A stretch of 48,319 nt of DNA, from NCBI GenBank assembly GCA_016234705.1, contig JACRAS010000101.1, positions 1 through 48,319 of the forward strand, in the 5' to 3' direction. Position 1 is the first letter of the stretch, and the number at the start of each line of letters is the position of its first letter. Below are positions 25,131 to 36,591 of this stretch, piece by piece. Made by a program: the position numbers and the translations under genes. The stretch is from Betaproteobacteria bacterium. Its GTDB lineage: Bacteria > Pseudomonadota > Gammaproteobacteria > Burkholderiales > SG8-39. Below the pieces are notes generated by a model. The model ran no database searches. It saw only the letters and a program-made list of their open reading frames with translations, and was not told the origin of the DNA.

Positions 25131-26201
25131 CTATTCCTCGGCCTCGCGCACCAGCCGGCGCTTGCGCACCGCCTCGGCCAAGCGCTCGAGCATCTTGACG
25201 CTGTCGTCCCAGCCGATGCAGGCATCGGTGACGGATACGCCGTATGAGAGCGGCTTGCCCGGCACCAGGTCCTGCCGCCCTGGATGCAAATGCGATTCCG
25301 CCATCACGCCGATGATGCGGTCCTCGCCTGCCGCAATCTGACCGGCCACGTCGGCGCACACATCGATCTGATGCAGATAGTTCTTGGAGCTGTTGGCATG
25401 GGAAAAATCGACCATCAGGCGTTGCTCCAGCCCGGCCGACGCCAGCTGCTTGGCCGCGACGGCCACGCTCGCCGCGTCGTAGTTGGGCGTGGGCCCGCCG
25501 CGCAGGATCACATGGCAGTCCTCGTTGCCGTTGGTGGAGACGATGGCCGAGTGCCCGCCCTTGGTGACCGAAAGGAAATGGTGCGGCTGGCGCGCGGTCT
25601 TGATCGCGTCCACCGCAATGCGGATATTGCCGTCGGTGCCATTCTTGAATCCGACCGGACAGGACAATCCGGAGGCAAGCTCGCGGTGGACCTGCGATTC
25701 GGTGGTGCGCGCGCCGATCGCGCCCCAGCTCACCAGGTCGGCGATATACTGCGGCGTGATCATGTCGAGGTACTCCACCCCGGCCGGCACGCCCAGTTCG
25801 TTGACATCGAGCAGCACCTTGCGCGCAAGGCGCAGGCCCTCGTTGATGTGGAAGCTGCCGTCCAGGCGCGGGTCGTTGATGAGGCCCTTCCAGCCCACGG
25901 TGGTGCGCGGCTTCTCGAAATAGACACGCATCACGACGAGCAGATCGGCTGCGTGCTTCGCCTTTTCCCGCGCCAGGCGCCGGGCATATTCCAACGCCGA
26001 TTTCGGCTCGTGGATGGAGCAAGGCCCCATGATCACCAGCAGCCGGTCGTCCGCGGCGTGCACGATGGCGTGTATGCCCTGGCGCGCTTCGTAGGTGACC
26101 CGCTCGGCGGTCTCGGATACGGGAAACTCGCGGATCGCGTGCGCGGGCGGCGCGAGTTCCTTGATTTCGCGGATGCGGACGTCGTCAACCTTGTAGGTCA
26201 T
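25131..26201 (-). CDS. aroG: 3-deoxy-7-phosphoheptulonate synthase (DAHP synthase), class I
   Basis: First enzyme of the shikimate pathway, condensing phosphoenolpyruvate with erythrose 4-phosphate in the cytoplasm. The 356-residue product reads like E. coli AroG throughout: DDVRIREIKEL, IMGPCSIHEP, MRVYFEKPRTTVGWKGLIND, GARTTESQVHRELASGLS, VDFSHANSSK and GVMAESHL. AAGGAG sits six bases before the ATG. The frame continues upstream to another ATG (26295, with GGAG), which would add 31 residues not expected from the family. The gene is preceded by an aromatic leader peptide and an intrinsic terminator, so it is most likely controlled by attenuation. Which aromatic amino acid inhibits the enzyme cannot be read with certainty. 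Confidence 0.95.
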   Translation of the reverse strand: MTYKVDDVRIREIKELAPPAHAIREFPVSETAERVTYEARQGIHAIVHAADDRLLVIMGPCSIHEPKSALEYARRLAREKAKHAADLLVVMRVYFEKPRTTVGWKGLINDPRLDGSFHINEGLRLARKVLLDVNELGVPAGVEYLDMITPQYIADLVSWGAIGARTTESQVHRELASGLSCPVGFKNGTDGNIRIAVDAIKTARQPHHFLSVTKGGHSAIVSTNGNEDCHVILRGGPTPNYDAASVAVAAKQLASAGLEQRLMVDFSHANSSKNYLHQIDVCADVAGQIAAGEDRIIGVMAESHLHPGRQDLVPGKPLSYGVSVTDACIGWDDSVKMLERLAEAVRKRRLVREAEE

Positions 26202-26333
26202 GATTTCTCCTTGGCGCTGATAAGTCCGCGGGCGGCGGGAAACTTCCGCGGGGATCGGCGGTTGGGCGATGCTGGTTGGGGCGGCGGTGGTCATTGTGCA
26301 GACTCCAAGTTGGCGCTTCCTGCCGGGCGCACC

Positions 26334-26372
26334 AAAAAAAAACCGCCAGGCTTTCGGCACTGGCGGTTTTTT
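26334..26372 (-). terminator. Intrinsic terminator (attenuator) before aroG
   Basis: Read on the minus strand, an A-run is followed by CCGCCAG, a 10-base loop, CTGGCGG and nine T residues: a 7-bp GC stem extended by A-T pairs and a U-run. It lies between the leader peptide stop and the aroG start. The left arm CCGCCAG can also pair with CTGGCGG inside the leader peptide gene (26407-26413), which would form an antiterminator. Confidence 0.85.
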
Positions 26373-26392
26373 AGGAATGTTCGGGCGAGTAC

Positions 26393-26464
26393 TTAGCTCA
26401 ATCCCTCCGCCAGCGGCTGGGGAAAGTGATAAAAGCCAAACCAGAAGGCGTACGCGCGGTTCAT
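26393..26464 (-). CDS. Aromatic leader peptide of the aroG attenuator (23 aa)
   Basis: A 23-residue peptide with GGAG nine bases before its ATG. Residues 5-14 read YAFWFGFYHF: four Phe, two Tyr and one Trp in ten residues. Ribosome stalling at these codons when charged aromatic tRNAs are scarce would leave the downstream CTGGCGG (26407-26413, within codons 18-20) free to pair with the terminator's left arm. A ribosome reaching the stop codon would cover it and let the terminator form. A local CCAG-CCG-CTGG hairpin offers the third, protector structure. This is the classic trp/phe-type attenuation layout; no other role is likely for so short an ORF. Confidence 0.85.
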   Translation of the reverse strand: MNRAYAFWFGFYHFPQPLAEGLS

Positions 26465-26517
26465 TTCAAATGTCTCCAAGGCGAATTCAAACACGATTCG
26501 CACCAAGTTGGCAAGCG

Positions 26518-27018
26518 CTACTCCTCGGCAGGTTCCAAACCGCGGCCGCGCAACCAGTCGGCGAGGGCCAGTCCGGTGCCGAACTTCCACGGCCGCAGCC
26601 GCGCCGGCTTGATCGCGCGGTAGTCGACCAGTTCCTCATTCAGGCTGATCACCCCTGCCGCCTCCACGTGGTAGGCGATGATGAGCTCGTTCTTGCGCTC
26701 GAAGGGATAGACGCCGACAAGACTCGTTGCCTTGGCGTCGAGGTCGAGCTCCTCCTTCACTTCGCGCTCCACGCCCTGCTGCGGCGACTCGCCGCGCTCG
26801 AGAAAGCCGGTGACGAGTCCGTACATGTTCTCCGGCCAACTGCGATTGCGCGCGAGCACCACCCTGCCCTCGTGCTCGACGATCGCCGCAACCACGGGAA
26901 TCGGGTTGTCCCAATGGACGTAGCCGCAAACCGCCTCCGGGCAGGCCATGCGGCTTGCGCCGCCCAGTTCGACCTGCGCCAGCGGCGACGCGCAGCGCGG
27001 ACAAAAGCGTTCGCTCAT
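26518..27018 (-). CDS. NUDIX hydrolase with N-terminal zinc ribbon
   Basis: A 166-residue protein. Cys6, Cys9, Cys26 and Cys31 (CPRC...CPEAVC) form a small zinc ribbon. The Nudix box GFLERGESPQQGVEREVKEELDL follows at about 85-107, with all metal-binding acidic residues. Such proteins hydrolyse nucleotide diphosphate derivatives (ADP-ribose- or NADH-like); the substrate is not deducible. GAGGG precedes the ATG. It starts 32 bases after the alaS stop and ends just before the aroG leader, all on one strand. Confidence 0.88.
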   Translation of the reverse strand: MSERFCPRCASPLAQVELGGASRMACPEAVCGYVHWDNPIPVVAAIVEHEGRVVLARNRSWPENMYGLVTGFLERGESPQQGVEREVKEELDLDAKATSLVGVYPFERKNELIIAYHVEAAGVISLNEELVDYRAIKPARLRPWKFGTGLALADWLRGRGLEPAEE

Positions 27019-27050
27019 ATTGCCCTCTTTAGCCGGAACATCCGCTACCC

Positions 27051-29663
<2,613 letters not shown>

Positions 29664-29825
29664 AGTTTCGCTTCTGGCCGAACGTCGAGCGCCGGCCGGT
29701 CCAGCCGTCCAGAGGTAAAAGGTTGAATTTTCGCTTGAATCACGCGCGCATGCAAATCCGCTCTACGCTCGCGCCGCCGCCGAAGCACGATGGCTTAAGC
29801 AAGCGCGTGCCGGGCATGGGTCGAA

Positions 29826-30860
29826 TCAGGTCAAACTGACCCCGAGCAGCGTGCCGATGGCATAGGTGAGAGCGCCCGCCGCGGCGCCTATGCTGAGCAT
29901 GCGCAGGCCGTCGCGCAGGGCGCTTTTGCCGGTGAACAGGCTGATGACGGCGCCGACGCCAAACAGCGTCAGGGCCGTGACGGCGATGGAAACGAGGAGT
30001 GCGGCGTCCCCGCTCAGGACGAAGAACGGCAGCAGCGGCACCAGCGCACCCGCGGCGAACGAAAGAAAGGAAAAGATCGCAACGCCCCAGGGCGAGCCGA
30101 GATCTTCCGGATTCAGTCCCAGCTCCTCGCGCGCAAGCGTATCGAGCGCCTGGGCCGGATCGGCGATGATGGCCTTGGCCAGCTTTTGCGCATCCTCGCG
30201 CGCCAGGCCGCGCGCGGCGTAGATGAGCGCCAGCTCCTCGGCTTCCTCCTCCGGGTACTGCGCGAGCTCGTCGCGCTCCAGGCCGATCTGATGCTCGAAC
30301 ATTTCGCGCTGCGAGCGCACCGACACGTACTCGCCCGCCGCCATCGAAAATGCGCCGGCCAGGAGCCCGGCGACGCCGGACAGGAGAATAATGGAGTTGT
30401 TGGAGGAAGCGCCGGCCACGCCCAGGATCAGGCTCGCGTTCGAGACCAGGCCATCGTTGACGCCGAATACCCCAGCGCGCAGATTGCCGCCGCCGCTGAC
30501 GCCGCGGTGGCGTTTGCCCACCTCGTCGAGGGTGGTCGGCAGCGGATGCCCCGGCGCGGCGTGCGAATAGACCGACAGGCCGCGCACTTTCATCGCCACC
30601 AGCATCGGGCGCAGCGCGCGCGGGCCATAACGGCGCACCAGCGCGGCGACCATGCGCACGCGCAGGTCGGGTACGTACTCGGACACGGCGACTCCGGCTT
30701 GGCGCGCCCAGATTCCCGCCTGGTTTTCAGCTTCGGCGGCAAGCCCGCTGAACAGCTCGGCGCGGGGCGTCCCGGCCTCGGCTTCGGCCATGACGCGGTA
30801 GAGGTAAGACGAGCGCTTTTCCTCGTGCCAGCCTTCCTGGGAATATGCGCTATCCGGCAT
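29826..30860 (-). CDS. VIT1/CCC1 family Fe2+/Mn2+ transporter with N-terminal ferritin-like domain
   Basis: A 344-residue protein. Residues 1 to about 130 form a charged helical region with EEKRSSYLYRVMAEAE and LAAEAENQAG motifs that look like a reduced ferritin/rubrerythrin-like domain. The C-terminal half is the CCC1 core, beginning GVFGVNDGLVSNASLILGVAG, with FSMAAGEYVSVRSQRE and three or more further helices. The family exports or sequesters Fe2+/Mn2+. Its ATG shares one base with the recX stop (TGATG), so it is translated with the SOS genes recA-recX. This insertion between recX and alaS is not the usual arrangement. Confidence 0.88.
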   Translation of the reverse strand: MPDSAYSQEGWHEEKRSSYLYRVMAEAEAGTPRAELFSGLAAEAENQAGIWARQAGVAVSEYVPDLRVRMVAALVRRYGPRALRPMLVAMKVRGLSVYSHAAPGHPLPTTLDEVGKRHRGVSGGGNLRAGVFGVNDGLVSNASLILGVAGASSNNSIILLSGVAGLLAGAFSMAAGEYVSVRSQREMFEHQIGLERDELAQYPEEEAEELALIYAARGLAREDAQKLAKAIIADPAQALDTLAREELGLNPEDLGSPWGVAIFSFLSFAAGALVPLLPFFVLSGDAALLVSIAVTALTLFGVGAVISLFTGKSALRDGLRMLSIGAAAGALTYAIGTLLGVSLT

Positions 30861-31309
30861 CAGTCCACATCTCCCGCTTTGAGGACCTGGCGCACGGCTT
30901 CGGCCGAGAATCCGCGCCCGGCGAGAAAGCGCATCTGCCGGCCGCGCTCGGCGGCACTTTGCGGCAGCACGCCGAATTTCCTCTGCCAGGCCGCGCGGCA
31001 ATGCTCCAGCTCCTGCGCGAGCGAGCGCTCCAGCGTCTGTTCGACGACTTCAGCGGATACGCCGCGGCTCCTCAAGTCGTGCTCGATTTTGCGGCTGCCG
31101 TATTTGCGCGCCAACGTATTCGCGCGGGACTCGGCGAAGCGCGCCTCCGACAGCCAGCCGCGCGCGGAGAGCGCGGCGAGCAGTTGTTCGACCTGTTCGG
31201 GAGATTCGGAGTGGGGGGAGAGTTGGCGCACCATTTCGGCGCGAGTATGCTCCCGCCGCGCAAGCATGGCCAGCGCCCGCCCGCGCAGCGAGATTTCCCT
31301 TTTCACCAT
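30860..31309 (-). CDS. recX: RecX regulatory protein
   Basis: A 149-residue helical protein with three RecX repeats, including LSEARFAESRANTLARKYGSRKIEHDLRSRGVS in the middle. RecX blocks extension of RecA filaments. It starts 18 bases downstream of the recA stop, in the same transcript, and is therefore under the same LexA control. No strong ribosome binding site is visible, as expected for a low-level modulator. Confidence 0.93.
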   Translation of the reverse strand: MVKREISLRGRALAMLARREHTRAEMVRQLSPHSESPEQVEQLLAALSARGWLSEARFAESRANTLARKYGSRKIEHDLRSRGVSAEVVEQTLERSLAQELEHCRAAWQRKFGVLPQSAAERGRQMRFLAGRGFSAEAVRQVLKAGDVD

Positions 31310-31327
31310 GGGTATTGCGCCCGGGTA

Positions 31328-32365
<1,038 letters not shown>

Positions 32366-32429
32366 GAAAATCTCCTTCGGTTTCGGTGGCAATGAGTGCA
32401 TCAACGAACGCCAGGCTTCCGGCGTTGAC

Positions 32430-32445
32430 CTGTATTTTTATACAG
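32430..32445 (-). promoter_or_regulatory. LexA (SOS) box upstream of recA
   Basis: CTGTATTTTTATACAG is a palindrome of the CTGT-N8-ACAG type, the LexA site known in beta- and gammaproteobacteria. It is placed to repress recA-recX and the coupled CCC1-type gene. Confidence 0.92.
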
Positions 32446-32518
32446 TTTTACAATAAGTACAAGCGCAAGATGCAAATTGCTGGAAATTCAAGCACTTGGT
32501 ACGGAGAAAATTCGGGTG

Positions 32519-33121
32519 CTACAGCGATCGACCGGCGCGGATGACCCCTACGCCCAAGCCTTCGATGGCGAATTCCTCGCGCCTCGGGTCGACGATAATC
32601 GGCTCGAACTCGGGGTTCTCGGGGAGAAGTTCGATGATCGCGCCGCGGCGGCGCAGCCGCTTCACCGTGACCTCATCGTTAACGCGCGCGACCACGACCT
32701 GCCCGGCGCGGGCTTCGCTGGTCTTGTGCACGGCGAGCAGGTCGCCATCGTGAATGCCGGCATCGCGCATGCTCATGCCGCGCACCTTGAGCAGGTAGTC
32801 GGCGCGCGGATGGAACAACGCCGGATCGACTTGGTAATGCGCCTGGACGTGCTCTTCGGCGAGGATGGGCGAGCCGGCCGCGACACGGCCGATGAGCGGA
32901 ATGCCGCCGCCGTCCTTCAGACGGATGCCGCGCGCCGAGCCTTTGAATATTTCGATCGCGCCCTTGCGCTCGAGCGTGCGCAGGTGCTCCTCGGCCGCGT
33001 TATGCGAGCTGTAGTCCATGGCCTCGGCGATCTCGGCCCGGGTGGGCGGGAGGCCGGTGGTTTCGATGGCTTGGCGAATCAGCGTCAGAATTTCCTGTTG
33101 CTTGGCGGTAAGCGCTTCCAT
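32519..33121 (-). CDS. lexA: LexA repressor
   Basis: A 200-residue SOS repressor. The N-terminal winged helix (1-65) carries [23 protein letters not shown]. The self-cleavage bond is Ala82-Gly83 (VAAGSP) and the catalytic dyad is Ser117 (RGMSM) and Lys154 (VTVKRL). It is full length. A LexA box 27 bases upstream means autoregulation. The gene lies just upstream of recA in the same direction, each with its own box. Confidence 0.97.
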   Translation of the reverse strand: MEALTAKQQEILTLIRQAIETTGLPPTRAEIAEAMDYSSHNAAEEHLRTLERKGAIEIFKGSARGIRLKDGGGIPLIGRVAAGSPILAEEHVQAHYQVDPALFHPRADYLLKVRGMSMRDAGIHDGDLLAVHKTSEARAGQVVVARVNDEVTVKRLRRRGAIIELLPENPEFEPIIVDPRREEFAIEGLGVGVIRAGRSL

Positions 33122-33147
33122 GGGCGGACCTCGTGTTTGACCGGATG

Positions 33148-33163
33148 CTGTATTTTCATACAG
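33148..33163 (-). promoter_or_regulatory. LexA (SOS) box upstream of lexA
   Basis: CTGTATTTTCATACAG differs by a single central base from the recA box at 32430-32445. It lies in the lexA promoter region and supports autoregulation. Confidence 0.92.
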
Positions 33164-33243
33164 TTTTAATTGTTTAGCAAGTACTCCCCGCCTACTCCCT
33201 ACCTACAACGCCCGGCATCGGGAGAAGAACCTTCCTGGCACCT

Positions 33244-33299
33244 CATTAAATCACCATGAAATCCTGATATGTCATATTGGTATTTCATGGTGCTTAATG
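33244..33299. repeat. 56-bp imperfect palindrome
   Basis: CATTAA-at-CACCATGAAAT on the left pairs with ATTTCATGGTG-c-TTAATG on the right, with an inner ATATG/CATAT stem. Together they could make one nearly continuous hairpin. No U-run follows. It may be a cruciform, an operator, or a scar of a palindromic mobile element. Confidence 0.6.
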
Positions 33300-33434
33300 C
33301 TGACACCGAGGCGAGCGTCTTTGGCCGTTCGGCGTTGAGCGCGAGACCGCTATCGACCTCAATGCGTGTAAGTGTTGATACGGCCGCCTTGGAAGTCTTT
33401 GTCTTGACCAGCCGCGCCCCCAGCAGCGTGCCTA

Positions 33435-33481
33435 TTGACATGATCTCAAATAATGTACATCATAATGGACATATATGTACA
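33435..33481 (+). promoter_or_regulatory. Promoter and operator of the Phd/PIN toxin-antitoxin operon
   Basis: TTGACA (33435-33440) is a good -35 box; CATCAT or CATAAT (33458-33466) could be the -10. The inverted repeat TGTACAT (33454-33460) and ATGTACA (33475-33481) flanks this region and runs into the ribosome binding site. That is typical of an operator bound by the antitoxin-toxin complex. Confidence 0.55.
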
Positions 33482-33490
33482 GGAGGTTCC

Positions 33491-33715
33491 ATGCGGGAAG
33501 CTACGTTTACCGACTTGCGCAATCACGCCAAGGACTATTTTGATGCCGTCGAAGCTGGAGATACGGTTCGCATCTTCCGCAACGGCAAGCCGATTGCCGA
33601 AATTGTACCTATCCGTTCCGGGGTCCCATCATGGAAAAGACAAGCCACAGCGCTGACGGTTAAAGGCTTGTCCTTGAGCCGGGAAATACTGAGCGATCGG
33701 GACAAGTCGGCGTGA
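33491..33715 (+). CDS. Phd/YefM family antitoxin
   Basis: A 74-residue antitoxin. The N-terminal EATFTDLRNHAKDYFDAVEAGDTVRIFRNGKPIAEIVP is the DNA-binding Phd fold; the C-terminal tail would wrap the toxin. The ribosome binding site AGGAGG overlaps the right operator half-site, five bases before the ATG. The frame is open further upstream but that part is not family-like. The toxin start overlaps the stop by four bases (GTGA). Confidence 0.9.
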   Translation: MREATFTDLRNHAKDYFDAVEAGDTVRIFRNGKPIAEIVPIRSGVPSWKRQATALTVKGLSLSREILSDRDKSA

Positions 33716-34128
33716 AGGTGTTCATGGATACCTCGGCTTTCGCGAAGCGTTATGTTGCCGAGCACGGATCGGACAAGGTTATGGCGTTGTGCCAACACGC
33801 AGATAGCCTCGTCGTTAGTGTCATTTGCCTACCGGAACTGATCTCCACGCTATCCCGCCTCGTACGGGAAAAGAAACTCGCTAAAGCGGATTACCGAAAG
33901 CTGAAGCGTGACGCGATGTCGGATCTGGCAGACGTCGACATCTGCCAGATCACATCGGGCATCATGGTCTCGGTTATTTCGCTGCTGGAGTCGCATCCAC
34001 TTCGGGCAGTGGATGCTCTTCATGTGGCATGTGCGCTCGCCGTCGAGCCGGATATCTTCGTTGCGGCCGACCATAGGCAACTTTCGGCAGCACGAAAGGC
34101 CGGACTCAAGATCGTCGACGTGTCGTAA
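33712..34128 (+). CDS. PIN domain toxin (VapC-like ribonuclease)
   Basis: A 138-residue PIN nuclease. The four acidic positions are visible: Asp in MDTSAF, Glu in CLPELIS, Asp in RAVDALHVA and Asp in VAADHRQL. The start is a GTG overlapping the antitoxin stop, so translation is coupled. Pairing a Phd/YefM antitoxin with a PIN toxin is common in bacterial genomes. It is expected to be an RNase held inactive by the antitoxin. Confidence 0.9.
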   Translation: MKVFMDTSAFAKRYVAEHGSDKVMALCQHADSLVVSVICLPELISTLSRLVREKKLAKADYRKLKRDAMSDLADVDICQITSGIMVSVISLLESHPLRAVDALHVACALAVEPDIFVAADHRQLSAARKAGLKIVDVS

Positions 34129-34493
34129 GCAGCCACTACAACTGACAGGCGCCGGCCGGCTATCCGCGAACACTCAGTCACCACGCCGCCGGCGGCGAAA
34201 CGGATCAGGAAGAACGCTCTTTCCCACGTTACAGGGGCACGATGGAACCTGGCGCAGCGCTGAGCAATGCGCGGTGACGGCATGACATTTGCCAGTGGTG
34301 CCTATATCGTGTGAGTGTGCAGGTGCCTATCCCGTTCACCCTGGTTGAGGAAACAAAGGCTTGAGCGTAACCTGACCGTGCTAGACCCCGCATTTGGAGA
34401 CTTATACGGCCCCCTTTGGGGAGGCGACTTCTTGTTGAGCTGACCGAGCACCGGGGTCCACGGTAACCAGCAGGATAAAACGGAGGCAGGACG
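34129..34493. other. 365-bp intergenic region, no gene seen
   Basis: No ORF with a recognisable product. A short hairpin CCCCC-TTT-GGGG-like sequence (about 34410-34421) is present. Base composition is mixed and the region looks like accumulated fragments in an accessory patch. Confidence 0.4.
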
Positions 34494-35123
34494 ATGAAAC
34501 TTCTTGTCCTTGGTGCGACCGGAGCCACGGGGCGGCAGATCGTCGCGCAAGCGCTGGAGCGGGCCCACGAAGTCGTGGCGTTCGTCCGTAATCCCGGCAA
34601 ACTGGCGATTAGCAATGATCGCCTGCGCGTGGTAACCGGAAGCATCCCTGACGACACCCGGGCACTCACCGAAGCGGTGCGCGGTCAAGATGCCGTGGTC
34701 AGCGCTTTGGGCGTGGGCAATTTGCTGAAGTCATCCGACCTCATTTCCCGCAGCATGCGCGCGATTGTCCCCGCGATGGAGAGCCAGGAAGTGCGCCGCC
34801 TGCTCTTCGTGTCGGCGTTCGGCGTTGGGGAAACGCGCCGCGACGTTCCCCTGCTGCCGCGAATCGCGCAGCGCCTGCTGCTCGCCGATGTGTTCGCCGA
34901 CAAGGAGGCCGGCGAGGATTACCTGCGGCGCAGCAGCCTCGATTGGACGCTCATCCATCCCGCAATCCTCACCAACGGGCCGAAGACAGCCAAGTACCGG
35001 GTGGGCGAGCGCCTCGAGCTGCACGGCTTGCCGAAGATCTCCCGCGCCGATGTGGCGGATTTTGTCCTGAGCCAGCTCGAGGACGCCACCTACCTGAGGA
35101 AGGAAGTACTGATCAGCAACTAG
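34494..35123 (+). CDS. NAD(P)-binding atypical SDR protein (NmrA/BVR-B-like)
   Basis: A 209-residue Rossmann protein. The N-terminal LVLGATGATGRQIV is the atypical GATGxxG cofactor loop, and SALGVGN and LFVSAFGVGETR follow. There is no classical YxxxK pair in position, which fits the NmrA/biliverdin-reductase-B group of NAD(P)H-dependent reductases. GGAGG lies 9 bases before the ATG. The membrane cyclase gene follows after four bases, so they are probably co-transcribed. Confidence 0.87.
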   Translation: MKLLVLGATGATGRQIVAQALERAHEVVAFVRNPGKLAISNDRLRVVTGSIPDDTRALTEAVRGQDAVVSALGVGNLLKSSDLISRSMRAIVPAMESQEVRRLLFVSAFGVGETRRDVPLLPRIAQRLLLADVFADKEAGEDYLRRSSLDWTLIHPAILTNGPKTAKYRVGERLELHGLPKISRADVADFVLSQLEDATYLRKEVLISN

Positions 35124-35127
35124 ATTC

Positions 35128-36420
35128 ATGCAGACCACCCTATTGCGGAACGGCATCCGCGCCATTGCCCGCATCGGCTCCCAGCCTGATGACGGTGAGG
35201 AGCTGCGGGTCAAAAAGGCCTTGGTGACGAGCAGCGTGTTCGGAAGTTTTTTTTCGATCTCGCTCTTTGCCATCACCTACACGCTGTTCGATGCGCAAGC
35301 AGCCGGCATTCTTTTTTGGAGCTGGCTTGCTTTCCAGCTCGTCAACATGATTATCCAGGTGTTGGTTCCGGCGTTTTATCCATGGTTCGCTTTTGGCCAG
35401 CTGTCGGTATTTGTGCTGGCAACGATCCTCCGCATGATCGTTCTCGGCGGGTTCATCAACGCGGGCGGCCAAGTTCTGTTCTTAGTCATAGTCCCGCTGG
35501 GAGCCCTCATTCTCTATGGAGCTCGGCACACGCTTTACTGGTTTCTGATTTATCTAACGCTGATCGCCGTCGATATCGCCCTGCAGTTTTATTCGCCACC
35601 TTCGCCTCTGCCACAGGCCATTCAGCTGATGTTGCTGGCCGTCAGCAGCATCGTTTCCGCTCTGTTCGTCTTTGGAATACTTGTTTATTTCGTCAGCCAA
35701 CGCGATCTGGCCTTTCGCTTGCTGCGAGGCGAGCAAGAGAAATCCGAGACTCTGCTGCTCAACGTTCTGCCCCACGACATTGCCGCGATCCTCAAACGCG
35801 AGCAACGTCTCATCGCCGATCGTTTTGAAGGCGCAAGCATCCTCTTCGCGGATGTGGTGAACTTCACGCCCATGTCGGCGACGATGACACCGACCGAACT
35901 GGTGGAGTTGCTGAACGAGGTGTTCTCCTACTTTGATTCGCTGGTGGAGAAATATGAGCTGGAGAAGATAAAGACCATCGGCGACTGCTATATGGTGGCT
36001 TCCGGCGTGCCGCGCCCGCGGGCCGACCACGCGCAAGTACTCACGCGCATGGCGCTGGAGATGCGCGACTATGTGAACCAGCGTGAGTTTCGCGGGCGCA
36101 ACCTGGTATTTCGTATCGGCCTCAATTCCGGGCCGGTGGTGGCCGGCGTGATCGGCCGCAAGAAGTTCACCTACGATTTGTGGGGCGACGCGGTGAACAC
36201 CGCCAGCCGCATGGAATCTCACGGGCAGGGAGGGAATATCCAGATCACCCACGCCTCGTACAAATTGATCAAGGATGACTTCGTGTGTGAGCCGCGCGGC
36301 ATTGTGAACGTGAAGGGTAAAGGCGAGATGGAAGTGTGGTTTGTTGTGGGACAGAAAGATACGGCCATGCGCGCCCAACCCACCATTGCAGCGGACGCGC
36401 TGCAAACGGCGCGCCGCTGA
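35128..36420 (+). CDS. Membrane-bound class III adenylate cyclase
   Basis: A 430-residue protein. Six hydrophobic segments (about 33-190) form a membrane domain, followed by a coiled signalling helix (LLLNVLPHDIAAILKRE, about 209-225) and a class III catalytic domain (235-410). Metal Asp242 and Asp286, ATP-selecting Lys282 and Asp350, and Asn357/Arg361 for transition-state binding are all present, so ATP is the expected substrate. This is a complete cyclase homodimer subunit. It follows an SDR gene by four bases. The pairing is unusual and no direct functional link is evident. Confidence 0.92.
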   Translation: MQTTLLRNGIRAIARIGSQPDDGEELRVKKALVTSSVFGSFFSISLFAITYTLFDAQAAGILFWSWLAFQLVNMIIQVLVPAFYPWFAFGQLSVFVLATILRMIVLGGFINAGGQVLFLVIVPLGALILYGARHTLYWFLIYLTLIAVDIALQFYSPPSPLPQAIQLMLLAVSSIVSALFVFGILVYFVSQRDLAFRLLRGEQEKSETLLLNVLPHDIAAILKREQRLIADRFEGASILFADVVNFTPMSATMTPTELVELLNEVFSYFDSLVEKYELEKIKTIGDCYMVASGVPRPRADHAQVLTRMALEMRDYVNQREFRGRNLVFRIGLNSGPVVAGVIGRKKFTYDLWGDAVNTASRMESHGQGGNIQITHASYKLIKDDFVCEPRGIVNVKGKGEMEVWFVVGQKDTAMRAQPTIAADALQTARR

Positions 36421-36431
36421 ATGCCGACGTT

Positions 36432-36528
36432 GAAGCTGTAGAAAAACCCTGATTTCTCGAAATTCACGTTCGCAAGCTATTGATCTGTAAGATAGCGAAA
36501 ATGCGAAAACGACTTTTTCTACAGCCTC
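36432..36528. mobile_element. 97-bp MITE-like element with 15-bp terminal inverted repeats
   Basis: GAAGCTGTAGAAAAA at the left end and TTTTTCTACAGCCTC at the right end are inverted repeats with one mismatch. GTT flanks both sides, a possible short target duplication. The interior (AT-rich) carries no ORF. The size and ends suggest a non-autonomous element or an IS remnant mobilised by a transposase not in this window. It lies between the cyclase stop and the methyltransferase. Confidence 0.65.
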
Positions 36529-36591
36529 GTTGGGCCTGTGGCAGGCAATGGGCGCGTGCCGAACACGGCGGATTTTGAGGAGGGGTTGTTT

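Larger units (their letters stand above)
33164..33490. other. Intergenic region between lexA and the toxin-antitoxin pair
   Basis: Contains the lexA promoter side, a 56-bp AT-rich palindrome (33244-33299), and the promoter and operator of the antitoxin (33435-33481). Minus-strand (33199-33441) and plus-strand ORFs across 33269-33440 are not recognisable and I do not call them genes. Confidence 0.5.

Noticed and set aside
26201..26295. Longer DAHP synthase starting at 26295
   Set aside because: The extra 31 residues are not expected for AroG, and the ATG at 26201 has a strong AAGGAG.
33199..33441. 80-codon minus-strand ORF next to lexA
   Set aside because: No recognisable domain, and it overlaps the antitoxin promoter and the palindrome.
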